DNA of 64,000 nt from Myxococcota bacterium (GTDB lineage Bacteria; Myxococcota_A; UBA9160; UBA6930), in assembly GCA_028285625.1 (NCBI GenBank), contig JANQOX010000012.1, positions 1 to 64,000 of the forward strand. The letters are read 5' to 3'. The notes beneath the pieces were generated by a model. It searched no databases, was not told the origin of the DNA, and worked only from the letters and a program-made list of their open reading frames with translations. A program made the position numbers and the translations under genes. How positions within the stretch are numbered: the first letter of the stretch is position 1; the number at the start of each line of letters is the position of its first letter. This document shows, in pieces, positions 50,819-58,588 of the stretch.

Positions 50819-51978
50819 GACCGCCCGAGGATGGCGATGCCGCAGGCCGTGGGGTGCCCCCCGATGTTGTGCGAGAGCGCCGTGGTGGCCCCCGGCACCT
50901 GGCGCTCGCCCGCGCGCCCCTGCAGCTGCAGCGTGTTCTCGTAGATCATGCGCACGCCGGTGGCGCCGGTGGGGTGACCGAAAGCCTTGAGACCGCCGTC
51001 GGTATTCACGGGCAGCGCGCCGCCCAGCTCGAACGTGCCCTCTGCGATGTGCTCCTTGGCCGAGCCCTTCTGGATGAAGCCCAGGTCCTCGTAGCTCAAC
51101 AGCTCGGTGAGGGTGAAGCAGTCGTGCAGCTGCGCCACGTCGATCTCGGCCATGGGATCGCCGATCCCCGCCTGGTCGTAGGCGACCTTTGCGGCCCAGC
51201 CCGTGGGCTTCCAGCGCAGGAAGTCGTTGCCCGGGTCCTTCTGCGGGTTGGGACCGGCCATCACCGTCACCGCCTTCACCAGCACCGGATCGTCTCGATA
51301 CCGGCTCGCCAGGTCGGCGCGCGTGATCACCGCCGCAGCCGCACCATCGGTCTGGGCTGCGCAGTCGTAGAGGCCGAAGGGCCACGAGATCATGCGGGCG
51401 CCCAGGGCGTCCTCGAGCGTGATCTCGCGCTTCAGGAACGAGTTGGGCGCGAGCGTGCCGTTGTGATGATTCTTCACCGAGATGCGCGCGAGATCCTCGC
51501 GGCCCGCGCCGTACTTCTCGAAGTACGTCGCCGCACACAGCGCGAACCAGCCGGCGGGCGTCTGCGGCAGGTCGCGCACCTGGCTCATCACGACACTGGG
51601 GCCGGCCACGCCCCGGTCCTTGGGCTTGTCGTAGCCCACCACCAGCACGGTGTCGTAGAGGCCCGCCGCCACCGACATCACGCCACACCGAAAGGCGTCG
51701 GTGCCCGTGGCGCAGTAGTTGGACACCATGGTCACGGGCTTCTCGAAGAGCTTGAGCGCGTCGGCGCACTCGTGCGGGCCCTTGTTCGAGTAGATCGAAC
51801 CGGTGAAGACCGCGTCGATCTGCTCCTGGGGCCTGTCGATGCCGGCGTCGGCGTAGGCCTCGTAGGCGGCATCGACGATCATGTCGGAGGGGGCCTGGTC
51901 CCAGTTCTCCCCGAACTGGCAGCAGCCCACGCCCACCACCGCCACCCGGTCGCGAATGGCCTCGGCGGCTCTGCTCAT
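50815..51978 (-). CDS. SCP2/acetyl-CoA acetyltransferase-type thiolase
   Basis: A 387-residue thiolase-fold protein of the SCP-x/lipid-transfer type. The nucleophile is Cys89 in VSNYCATGTDAFR. AQLHDCFTLTELLSYEDLGF has the conserved H-D-C-F, and KAFGHPTGATGVRM has the catalytic histidine loop, ending in IGGHPTACGIAILGR. Such proteins cleave 3-keto-acyl-CoA or, with a DUF35 partner, catalyse aldol cleavage (Ltp2 in steroid degraders). The DUF35 domain is at the C-terminus of the upstream gene, with which it overlaps (ATGA). Function inferred: final side-chain cleavage. Confidence 0.9.
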   Translation of the reverse strand: MSRAAEAIRDRVAVVGVGCCQFGENWDQAPSDMIVDAAYEAYADAGIDRPQEQIDAVFTGSIYSNKGPHECADALKLFEKPVTMVSNYCATGTDAFRCGVMSVAAGLYDTVLVVGYDKPKDRGVAGPSVVMSQVRDLPQTPAGWFALCAATYFEKYGAGREDLARISVKNHHNGTLAPNSFLKREITLEDALGARMISWPFGLYDCAAQTDGAAAAVITRADLASRYRDDPVLVKAVTVMAGPNPQKDPGNDFLRWKPTGWAAKVAYDQAGIGDPMAEIDVAQLHDCFTLTELLSYEDLGFIQKGSAKEHIAEGTFELGGALPVNTDGGLKAFGHPTGATGVRMIYENTLQLQGRAGERQVPGATTALSHNIGGHPTACGIAILGRS

Positions 51979-53393
51979 GCGGGCTCCTCGGGAAGGGGCA
52001 CGGCCTTCCAGTAGTAGTTGGGTCGTCCCCCCACGCGGTGGATGCACCGGAAGCTCGGCTCGATGGCCATGCCCGTGGTCACCTGGCGGGGATCACAGTC
52101 CACCAGCTGCAGGTGGATGCGCGCGCCATCGATGTCGCTGATGGTCACGACCGTGGGCGGCCTGGGCGTGGGGAAGAAGAAGTCGAAGGTGTAGGTCACG
52201 ACGTGGCCCGAGCGGTCCGAGAGGCGCACGCGATCGAAACGGTCCTTGGCGAAGCAGCTCTCGCACACGCGCTGGGCCGGAAACTGCACCGCGCCGCAGG
52301 CCTGGCACCGCTGGCCCTTGAACGAGACGTCGTCGTCGCGTTCGCGGTGGTGGATCGTGGCCGAGAGCCCCTGGTCCTCGGGCATCGGATACTCGCTGGT
52401 GCCGAGGTTGCGCGCCTTCAGGTAGAGGTCGTAGCTGGGCACCGTCCAGCGCCGGGCCAGATGCCAGGCCAGCCCACGCCGCGGGCCGAGCTTCTCGAGA
52501 CCCGCCGTGGTCGCGAGCGTCACGGCCTCGGCCCCGTCGCCGTAGCCCGCCACCAGCAGGCGCTCGCCCGGGCTCGCGGTCTCGAGAGTGGCCACGAGCT
52601 GCAACGGCGCGGCCGCACACCCCGCGTTCCCGACGCGGCCGAAGAGCGGGTCGGTGACGGCTTCGCGCGAGAAGCCGAGCTTGCGGGCGAGGGTGGCGTG
52701 GCTGCGCGCATCGGGGGCATAGAGGGCGATGCGCTCGAAGTCCCCCGCGCCGGCGCCCGCCTTCTCGAGGAGCCCTTCCACCACCTGGGTCATGCCGGGC
52801 AGGTAGCCCTCCTGCACGACGAACCGCTCTTCCCAGCTGTGCACGAAGCGGTCGCCTTCGGCGCGCCACAGGTCGACGATCTCCTCGGCCACGGCGTGGC
52901 CGGCCTCGAACGTGGCGATCGGGTCGGCGTCGCCCACCAGGAAGGCCGCCGCGCCATCGCCGAAGTTGCGCTCCTGACCCGAGCCGGGTGCGCCGAGGCG
53001 GCAGTCGCTCGCCACGACCAGCACGCGGCGCGCGCTACCGGCCGTCACCGCGTCGGCCGCACTGCGCAGCGCAGAGATCCCCGCGCGCAACGATCCCGAG
53101 AGGTCGGCCGTGCGCACGTCGCTGCGCAGGTCGAGTGCGCGGGCGACCAGGGCCGCACCCTGCTTCTCCTTCATCGGGTACGTGGTGGATGCGAACAGCA
53201 CCGCATCCACCGAGTCGCGCTCGAAGCCGCGCAGGCACGCGGCGCCTGCAGTCACGGCCATGGTGACGGCGTCTTCGTCGTTCCAGGCGACGGCCTTCTC
53301 GGGGCCGCCCTCTTTCGGCGCCCCGCCGCCGAGGGTCGAGAGCCCGAGCCGCGTGGGCGGCACGTACGCGCCATAGCTCTCCAGTCCGCTCAT
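51975..53393 (-). CDS. HMG-CoA-synthase-like domain fused to DUF35 (Zn-ribbon/OB)
   Basis: A 472-residue two-domain protein. Residues 1 to about 330 resemble a ketoacyl-synthase-III/HMG-CoA-synthase fold (GAYVPPTRLGLSTL at the start, DSVDAVLFASTTYPMKEKQG, NFGDGAAAFLVGD, GRVGNAGCAAAPLQLVATLE). The segment that normally carries the nucleophilic cysteine reads DLSGSLRAGISALRSA (98-113) with no cysteine, so it is probably non-condensing. Residues about 355-472 are a DUF35 domain, with a zinc ribbon C363-x2-C366-x10-C377-x2-C380 followed by an OB-fold. In archaea, thiolase, HMG-CoA synthase and DUF35 form one complex; here two are fused and the third follows in an ATGA overlap. Confidence 0.87.
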   Translation of the reverse strand: MSGLESYGAYVPPTRLGLSTLGGGAPKEGGPEKAVAWNDEDAVTMAVTAGAACLRGFERDSVDAVLFASTTYPMKEKQGAALVARALDLRSDVRTADLSGSLRAGISALRSAADAVTAGSARRVLVVASDCRLGAPGSGQERNFGDGAAAFLVGDADPIATFEAGHAVAEEIVDLWRAEGDRFVHSWEERFVVQEGYLPGMTQVVEGLLEKAGAGAGDFERIALYAPDARSHATLARKLGFSREAVTDPLFGRVGNAGCAAAPLQLVATLETASPGERLLVAGYGDGAEAVTLATTAGLEKLGPRRGLAWHLARRWTVPSYDLYLKARNLGTSEYPMPEDQGLSATIHHRERDDDVSFKGQRCQACGAVQFPAQRVCESCFAKDRFDRVRLSDRSGHVVTYTFDFFFPTPRPPTVVTISDIDGARIHLQLVDCDPRQVTTGMAIEPSFRCIHRVGGRPNYYWKAVPLPEEPA

Positions 53394-54370
53394 GCGCTGG
53401 CCCCCAGGTGGTCGGCCACGAGGTCCGCATGGGCGTGCACGGTGCCGAACACGTGCTCGAGCACGAAGGTGCGCTTCAGGTAGTAGTGGGGCGGCATCTC
53501 CCACGTGTATCCCATGCCGCCGTAGACCTGAACGCAGGCGCGCGCGTTCTTGAGTGCCATCTCTCCGGCGATCAGCTTGGCCACCGAGGCGGCGCGATCG
53601 GGGTCGTCCACGCCGCGCCCGTCGAGGGTCGCCGCCGCGGCGTACACCGTGGCTCGCGCCTGCTCCTGCCGCACGTAGGCATCGGCCAGGATGTGCTTGA
53701 TGGCCTGGAAGCCGCCGATGATGCGATCGAACTGCTCACGCTGCTTGGCGTAGGCCGTCGCGTACTCCTGCGTCGCCTCGGCCATCCCGAACAGCAGCGC
53801 CGATGCGAGCACCGCGCCCTCGCGCACCAGCCGTCGCGACAGGTCGGCGTCGCCGATCCGTTCGCCCTCGGGAAGCTCCGCCACGTGGGCGAGCGGCGTG
53901 AGCGGGTCGAGCGGCGTGGCCACGGGCTCGCCCTCGAGGGCCTTGGCCTCGATGCGGCGCACGCCGTCCGGCTCGAGCACGAGCAGTACGTCGAGGCCGT
54001 CGAGATACTCGACGAGAATCGGTTCACTGCTGGGGCGCGTGCGGTCGAGGCCTCCGACGACGACGCTGCCGTCGGCGGCGCCATCGATGAGGCCCGCCGC
54101 GAGGTGCGTCCACACCAGCGGGCCGGGCACCAAGCGGCGGCCGAGCTCGGCGAACACCAGCGCGGCCTCGGCCATGCCGAGGCCCACGCCCCCCTCGGCT
54201 TCGGGCAGGCGCAGACTGAACACGCCCATCTCGGCGAGTTCGGCGAAGAGCTCTCGGTCGAGCGGTGCCTTCTCCAGGGCGACGAGTGACTCGAACGGCA
54301 CGCGGCCCTCGCAGAAGCTGCGGATCCCCTCCTGAAGGGCCTGCTGATCTTCGGTGACCCGGAAATCCAT
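53390..54370 (-). CDS. Short acyl-CoA dehydrogenase homologue (beta-type subunit)
   Basis: A 326-residue shortened homologue. DFRVTEDQQALQEGIRSFCE, GVFSLRLPEAEGGVGLGMAE, YAKQREQFDRIIGGFQAIKH and QVYGGMGYTWEMPPHYYLKR are kept, but the barrel flavin motif is gone. It is preceded by the full-length gene 54449-55636. A long/short pair of this kind matches FadE29/FadE28 (ChsE1/ChsE2), which form an alpha2beta2 dehydrogenase for a steroid side chain. The ATG at 54370 directly follows the TAG of the small repeat-encoded reading frame. Confidence 0.85.
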   Translation of the reverse strand: MDFRVTEDQQALQEGIRSFCEGRVPFESLVALEKAPLDRELFAELAEMGVFSLRLPEAEGGVGLGMAEAALVFAELGRRLVPGPLVWTHLAAGLIDGAADGSVVVGGLDRTRPSSEPILVEYLDGLDVLLVLEPDGVRRIEAKALEGEPVATPLDPLTPLAHVAELPEGERIGDADLSRRLVREGAVLASALLFGMAEATQEYATAYAKQREQFDRIIGGFQAIKHILADAYVRQEQARATVYAAAATLDGRGVDDPDRAASVAKLIAGEMALKNARACVQVYGGMGYTWEMPPHYYLKRTFVLEHVFGTVHAHADLVADHLGASA

Positions 54371-54448
54371 CTAGGCGATGTCCCGTTGGTCCATCTGGGA
54401 GGCGATGTCCCGATGGTCCATCTGGGAGGCGATCTCCTGGTGGTCCAT
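54371..54448 (-). repeat. Three 27-bp tandem units forming a 25-codon reading frame
   Basis: Between the two dehydrogenase genes lie three tandem units of 27 bases, starting at 54448, 54421 and 54394 (the last 24 bases long). Read as protein they give MDHQEIASQ, MDHRDIASQ and MDQRDIA followed by TAG. The ATG abuts the stop of the upstream gene, and the TAG abuts the ATG of the next. Each unit repeats an ATGGACCA start-like sequence. It could be a translated coupling peptide or a duplicated translation-initiation region. No ribosome site other than CAGGAG in the first unit is visible. Confidence 0.75.
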
Positions 54449-55636
54449 CTAGCGGCGCTCCTTCGGCAGACCGAGCACGCGCTCGGACAGGATGTTGCGT
54501 TGGATCTGCGAGCTGCCCGCGGCGATCGTGAGGCTCAGCGTGTTCAGGTACTTGTCGACGATGCGCTGGGCGGGCAGGTCGGCCACGTCCTCGCGCGAGA
54601 GCCCGGCGCGGCCGAGCAGCTGCGTGCCGAACTCGTAGATGCGCTGGTTCAGTTCGGTGAACGCGAGCTTGATGACCGAGCCCCCGAGCCCGGGCACGCC
54701 CGTCTTTGCCAGCTCGGAGACCTGGAGCTTCACCATGGCCCAGAGCGACTCCACTTCGGCCGAGAGGTGGCCGAGCTCGCGGCGAAGCGCCCGGTCTTCC
54801 CAGGCGGCAGCGTCGTCGCGGGTGATGCGCTGGGCCAGCGCGGCGAGCTCGCGCAGCGTCTGCTGAAGCTCGATGATGTCCGCCGCCCACGCCGTGCCGC
54901 GTTCGAAGCGCAGCGTCACGTTGGTGACACGCCAGCCGTCGTTCTCTTCGCCAACGAGATTCTCGACGGGGATTCGGACGTTCTCGAGGAACATCTCACT
55001 GAAGTCGGTCTCGCCGAGCAGCGTGGGCAGCGGCCGGATCTCGATGCCGTCGAGATTCATCGGCATGATCACCCAGCTGATGCCGCCGTGCTTCGACGCG
55101 GTGTCGGTACGCACCAGCATCTCGCAGTAGTCGGCGGACTGTGCGAACGACGTCCAGATCTTCTGGCCGTTCACCACGTAGTCGTCGCCGTCTCGCACGG
55201 CGCTGGTCCGCAAGGCGGCCAGGTCGGAGCCGGCGGTGGGTTCGGAGAAGCCCTGGCACCAGACCTCTTCGCCGCGCAGGATGCGCGGCAGGTGCAGGGC
55301 CTTCTGCGCATCGGTTCCCTCGGCGATGATGGTGGGCCCGCCGTGGCGGATGCCCACGAAGTTCATGCCGATGTAGGGCGCACGCGCCCGGGCGATCTCT
55401 TCGTAGTAGACCAGCTCTTCGGTGAGCGAGGCGCCGAGGCCGCCGTACTCCTTGGGCCAGTTGATGCCGGCGTAGCCGGCGTCGAAGAGCTTTCGCTGCC
55501 AGCCCAGGTCGTAGTCGCGGCGGGCGGCCCAGTCGTCGCGCGGCGGCGGGGTGCCGTGCGCCGGGGCCGCCTCGGCCAGCCAGGCCCGCAGCTCCCTGCG
55601 AAAGGTCTCGTCGCGTTCGGCGTAGCGGAGGTCCAC
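54449..55636 (-). CDS. Acyl-CoA dehydrogenase, long (alpha-type) subunit; operon head
   Basis: A 395-residue complete acyl-CoA dehydrogenase. It has the N-terminal helices (DLRYAERDETFRRELRAWLA), INWPKEYGGLGASLTEELVY, WCQGFSEPTAGSDLAALRTS for FAD, VVNGQKIWTSFAQSADYCEM, and GSSQIQRNILSERVLGLPKE at the end. First gene of the seven-gene operon. GTG start at 55636 with AGGAG six bases upstream. A palindromic promoter lies about 60 bases upstream. It likely forms a heterotetramer with the product of 53390-54370. Confidence 0.92.
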   Translation of the reverse strand: MDLRYAERDETFRRELRAWLAEAAPAHGTPPPRDDWAARRDYDLGWQRKLFDAGYAGINWPKEYGGLGASLTEELVYYEEIARARAPYIGMNFVGIRHGGPTIIAEGTDAQKALHLPRILRGEEVWCQGFSEPTAGSDLAALRTSAVRDGDDYVVNGQKIWTSFAQSADYCEMLVRTDTASKHGGISWVIMPMNLDGIEIRPLPTLLGETDFSEMFLENVRIPVENLVGEENDGWRVTNVTLRFERGTAWAADIIELQQTLRELAALAQRITRDDAAAWEDRALRRELGHLSAEVESLWAMVKLQVSELAKTGVPGLGGSVIKLAFTELNQRIYEFGTQLLGRAGLSREDVADLPAQRIVDKYLNTLSLTIAAGSSQIQRNILSERVLGLPKERR

Positions 55637-55696
55637 GGAGCGCTCCTGGAGAGGTCGCGGGGCCCAGGAGATCGGCCGTGGGGACCCGGCGGTCGA

Positions 55697-55727
55697 ATTA
55701 TGATACGGACCGTATCGTAAATGTCCA
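55697..55727 (-). promoter_or_regulatory. Promoter with GATACG-N3-CGTATC operator for the 55636 operon
   Basis: On the minus strand CATAAT (55702-55697) is a good -10, and TGGACA (55727-55722) is a -35 match at five of six bases, with a long 19-base spacer. GATACGGACCGTATC (55702-55716), a perfect 6+6 inverted repeat around GAC, fills the spacer and touches the -10. The same arms, with the same 3-base gap and the same position next to the -10, occur at 12118-12132. This points to one repressor acting on both acyl-CoA dehydrogenase operons. The LLM gene at 55765 reads away from here. Confidence 0.7.
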
Positions 55728-55764
55728 CCGGGGCCGGATCGGCCGCCCCCAGTAAGCTCCCGGG

Positions 55765-56688
55765 ATGCGATTTTCCGTGCAGATCCCGACGGATCGGGTG
55801 GATGGGCCGGACGAGTTCCTCACCGCGGAGGCCGTGTCCGAAATGGCCCGCGGCATCGAGGCCGCGGGCTTCGACGCCTGCTACGTGACCGAACACCCCT
55901 TCCCGGGCGACCGCTGGCTGGCCGCCGGCGGCCACCATGCCCTCGACCCCTTCGTGGCGCTGTCGTTTGCGGCGGCGGCTACCACCCGGCTGCGCCTGCA
56001 GACCAACATCCTGGTGCTCGCCTACCGCAACCCGTTTCTGGCGGCGAAGTCGGTGGCCAGCCTCGACGTGCTCTCGGGGGGCCGCATGATCCTGGGCGTG
56101 GCGGCGGGCTACCTGCGCAGCGAGTTCGAGGCGCTCGGGGCCGACCTCGAGCAGCGCAACGAGGCCCTCGACCAGGGCCTGGTGGCCATGCGACGCGCCT
56201 TCACCGAGAGCGGCGTCGTGCACGAGGCCCCGGGCTACCAGGCCCGCGGCAACACCATGCTGCCGCGGCCCATCCAACAGCCGGGGCCGCCGATCTGGGT
56301 GGGCGGCAACAGCCGGCGCGCCATCCGCCGCGCCGCCGCCCACGCCGACGGCTGGATCCCGTTTCCGACGCGACCCGGCGGATCGGGCCACGTGCGCACC
56401 GCACGCATGGAGAACCTGGACGACCTACGCGAGCGCACGGCGTACCTGCGTGCCCAGGAGCAGGAGGCCGGGCGAGGCCCGCTCGACATCTGCTTCATGC
56501 CCTTCGGGCTCGACATGTTCGGATCCGGCACCGTGGAGGCCGACGCCTTCATCGAAGCGGCGACGCCCCTGGCCGAACTGGGTGTCACCTGGACGCCGGT
56601 CTGGATCTCGGGGCGCACGCGCGCCGAGTACCTGGATCGCGTCGCCCGGTTCGGAGACGAGGTGATCCGCAAGGCGAAGGATCTCTAG
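55765..56688 (+). CDS. LLM class flavin-dependent oxidoreductase
   Basis: A 307-residue luciferase-like monooxygenase fold protein. RFSVQIPTDRVDGPDEFLTA, ARGIEAAGFDACYVTEHPFP, LRLQTNILVLAYRNPFLAAK and PGPPIWVGGNSRRAIRRAA are family landmarks. Members bind FMN or coenzyme F420 and oxidise alkanes, ketones or cyclic substrates. The cofactor is not evident from sequence. The last bases of its stop form the first base of the next gene's GTG, so the two are coupled. Confidence 0.88.
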   Translation: MRFSVQIPTDRVDGPDEFLTAEAVSEMARGIEAAGFDACYVTEHPFPGDRWLAAGGHHALDPFVALSFAAAATTRLRLQTNILVLAYRNPFLAAKSVASLDVLSGGRMILGVAAGYLRSEFEALGADLEQRNEALDQGLVAMRRAFTESGVVHEAPGYQARGNTMLPRPIQQPGPPIWVGGNSRRAIRRAAAHADGWIPFPTRPGGSGHVRTARMENLDDLRERTAYLRAQEQEAGRGPLDICFMPFGLDMFGSGTVEADAFIEAATPLAELGVTWTPVWISGRTRAEYLDRVARFGDEVIRKAKDL

Positions 56689-56957
56689 TGGACCCGACCG
56701 ACGACGGCAGCACGACCTCCAAGCCCGAACCCGTCGAGATCGATGCGGCCGAACTCTCGCCGGATGCACTGCGCGGCCTGGTGGAGTCGTTCGTGCTGCG
56801 CGAGGGCACCGACTACGGCGAGCGTGAGGCCAGCCACGAATCGAAGATCGCCGACGTGCTGCGCCAACTCGAATGCGGCGAGGCACGCATCGTCTTCGAC
56901 CCCGAGACCGAGAGCGCGACGCTCGTACCCCGCGACGAACTCCCCGGGGCGGGATGA
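56688..56957 (+). CDS. yheU: YheU/UPF0270 family protein
   Basis: An 89-residue member of the YheU family. VESFVLREGTDYGEREASHE and ADVLRQLECGEARIVFD are nearly diagnostic. The family is about 70 residues; this copy has some 15-20 extra, acidic N-terminal residues. Function unknown. The family is mainly proteobacterial, a weak clue to lineage. GTG start, overlapping the preceding stop by one base. Confidence 0.88.
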   Translation: MDPTDDGSTTSKPEPVEIDAAELSPDALRGLVESFVLREGTDYGEREASHESKIADVLRQLECGEARIVFDPETESATLVPRDELPGAG

Positions 56958-56960
56958 GCC

Positions 56961-56975
56961 CGGGCGGCGCGCCCG
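56961..56975. terminator. Short GC-rich hairpin between convergent genes
   Basis: CGGGCGGCGCGCCCG is a perfect 6+6 stem with a GCG loop in the 25-base gap between the convergent yheU and LLM genes. There is no T-run on either side, so it is at best a weak or Rho-assisted terminator. Confidence 0.35.
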
Positions 56976-56982
56976 AGCCGGA

Positions 56983-58053
56983 TCACGCGGCGTCCGCCAC
57001 GTGCGGCAGCACGTCGCGCGCCACGCGCTCGAGCACTTCGTAGCGGGGCTCGAAGGCGGGCAGGATCATCACCTGGTCGAGGCCGGCGCCGGCCAGCGCC
57101 CGGAGCCTCGCGATCAGGTCGTCGGCCGTGCCGATGGTGCAGGTGGCCTCGAGCAGCTCGCGCGTCACGAAGCGCTCTTCTTCGGGCAGCACCCAGCAGT
57201 TGTGACCCGCGTGGATGCGCTGGTGCAATCGCTCTGCCGGAAACGCATCGAGCTGGGCGCAGTAGTCGTCCCACAGGTCGGCGGCGAAGGCCGGCGGAGG
57301 CTTGCCGAGCTGTCGCCACTGGTCGTAGGCGTAGTGGAGCGCCGCCATCGCAAAGGCGCCGCTCTCGCGGCGCACGCGAGGTGAGTCCACCGGCTCACCG
57401 GGGTCGAGCACCGTGATCGTGGTCAGCGCCGTGGTCGGGAAATGCGCCCGATCGATCGTGCGCCCGGCGGCCTGCGCGCCGGCCTCGATGGCCTGCCAGA
57501 ACCCATCCATCACCTGGGGCACCGGCGGCATCACCAGCACCGCGCCGTCGCCGTGGCGCCCGGCCAACCCGAGCGAGCGCGGGCCGAACCCCGAGACATG
57601 GAGCGGGATCGGCTGCTCGAAGTTCACGAAGCCGCGATCGGGCATGCCGTGGCGAATGGGCGTGCCGTCGTGCTCGGCCTCCTCGCCCCGGAGCAGCGGG
57701 CGAAGCGTCGTGAGGTAGCGGTCGAGGTCGGCGATGCGCTGGGGCGGGCGGCCCATGACGCGCATGGCCGTGTTGCCCGACCCCACCCCCAGAAAGGTGC
57801 GACCCGGCGCGAGCGCGGCGATGGTCGCGATGGAGGCCGCCGTCACCGGTGCCGGGCGTGTGCCGCTCACTGCCACGCCCGTACCGATCTGGATGTGATC
57901 GGTGCGGTCGGCGGCCAGCGCCAGCGTCGCGTAGCAGTCGGACCAGATCATCTGGCTGTCGGCCAGCCAGGCGTGCGAGTAGCCGAGCTGTTCGGCGCGC
58001 ACCACGTAACCGATGTCGCCGACGTGCGACGCGACGCAGACCCCGAGCTTCAC
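56983..58053 (-). CDS. LLM class flavin-dependent oxidoreductase
   Basis: A 356-residue luciferase-like protein closer to the F420-dependent (Mer/FGD) group. KLGVCVASHVGDIGYVVRAE, LGYSHAWLADSQMIWSDCY, IQIGTGVAVSGTRPAPVTAA and RTFLGVGSGNTAMRVMGRPP are the F420/FMN phosphate-region motifs. Redox on a cyclic or one-carbon substrate is the family role. The GTG at 58053 lies one base after the VOC gene's stop. Confidence 0.88.
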   Translation of the reverse strand: MKLGVCVASHVGDIGYVVRAEQLGYSHAWLADSQMIWSDCYATLALAADRTDHIQIGTGVAVSGTRPAPVTAASIATIAALAPGRTFLGVGSGNTAMRVMGRPPQRIADLDRYLTTLRPLLRGEEAEHDGTPIRHGMPDRGFVNFEQPIPLHVSGFGPRSLGLAGRHGDGAVLVMPPVPQVMDGFWQAIEAGAQAAGRTIDRAHFPTTALTTITVLDPGEPVDSPRVRRESGAFAMAALHYAYDQWRQLGKPPPAFAADLWDDYCAQLDAFPAERLHQRIHAGHNCWVLPEEERFVTRELLEATCTIGTADDLIARLRALAGAGLDQVMILPAFEPRYEVLERVARDVLPHVADAA

Positions 58054-58054
58054 G

Positions 58055-58567
58055 TCAGCCGCCCTGACGCCCCGAGCCGCCGAGGCCGTCGCGGTCCATG
58101 CCGTCCGAGGGGCCCTCGCCATCGGGGCCGAGTCGGCCGCCGCGGTCGAGATGGCCGCGGCCCGGCACGTGGTTCACCTCGACCCGGATGCCGTCCGGGT
58201 CCTCGAACAGGATCGAGTAGTAGCCGGGGGCGAAGCCGCCCTCCTCGGGCCCATGGATCATGTTGGCCTCGGGCAGCTCGGCCATCACGAAGTCGTGGAT
58301 CGCGTCCACGTGCTCACGCTCGCGCGCCCGGAAGCAGAAGTGGTGAAGCCCGGCCGTCTCCTGGTCGAAGCGCTTGTCGCGCTTGTCCGGCGGCGCGCCG
58401 CGAACGAGGATGCCGGTGCGGCTGCCGATGCAGTAGATGATTCCCTCGCCCTTGATGAGCGTCTTCATCTCGAGGAAGTGGCAGAGCTTCTCCCAGAACG
58501 GCACACAGCGATCCGGGTCGTTCACCGTGAGCTGGATGTGGGCGATGCCGTTCAGTTCGACGCTCAT
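58055..58567 (-). CDS. VOC/glyoxalase-like protein with Gly/Asp-rich tail
   Basis: A 170-residue VOC-fold protein. The first module is ELNGIAHIQLTVNDPDRCVP with LIKGEGIIYCIGSRTGILVR, and the second is GLHHFCFRAREREHVDAIHD with YYSILFEDPDGIRVEVNHVP. The histidines in AHIQL and HHFCF and the Glu in VEVNH are probable metal ligands. The last 30 residues are Gly/Asp-rich and disordered-looking (GGRLGPDGEGPSDGMDRDGL). The VOC superfamily covers glyoxalases, dioxygenases and epimerases; the exact role is open. It sits between two LLM genes, all on one strand. Confidence 0.85.
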   Translation of the reverse strand: MSVELNGIAHIQLTVNDPDRCVPFWEKLCHFLEMKTLIKGEGIIYCIGSRTGILVRGAPPDKRDKRFDQETAGLHHFCFRAREREHVDAIHDFVMAELPEANMIHGPEEGGFAPGYYSILFEDPDGIRVEVNHVPGRGHLDRGGRLGPDGEGPSDGMDRDGLGGSGRQGG

Positions 58568-58588
58568 GATGGGTCTCCCGGCGCGCGG

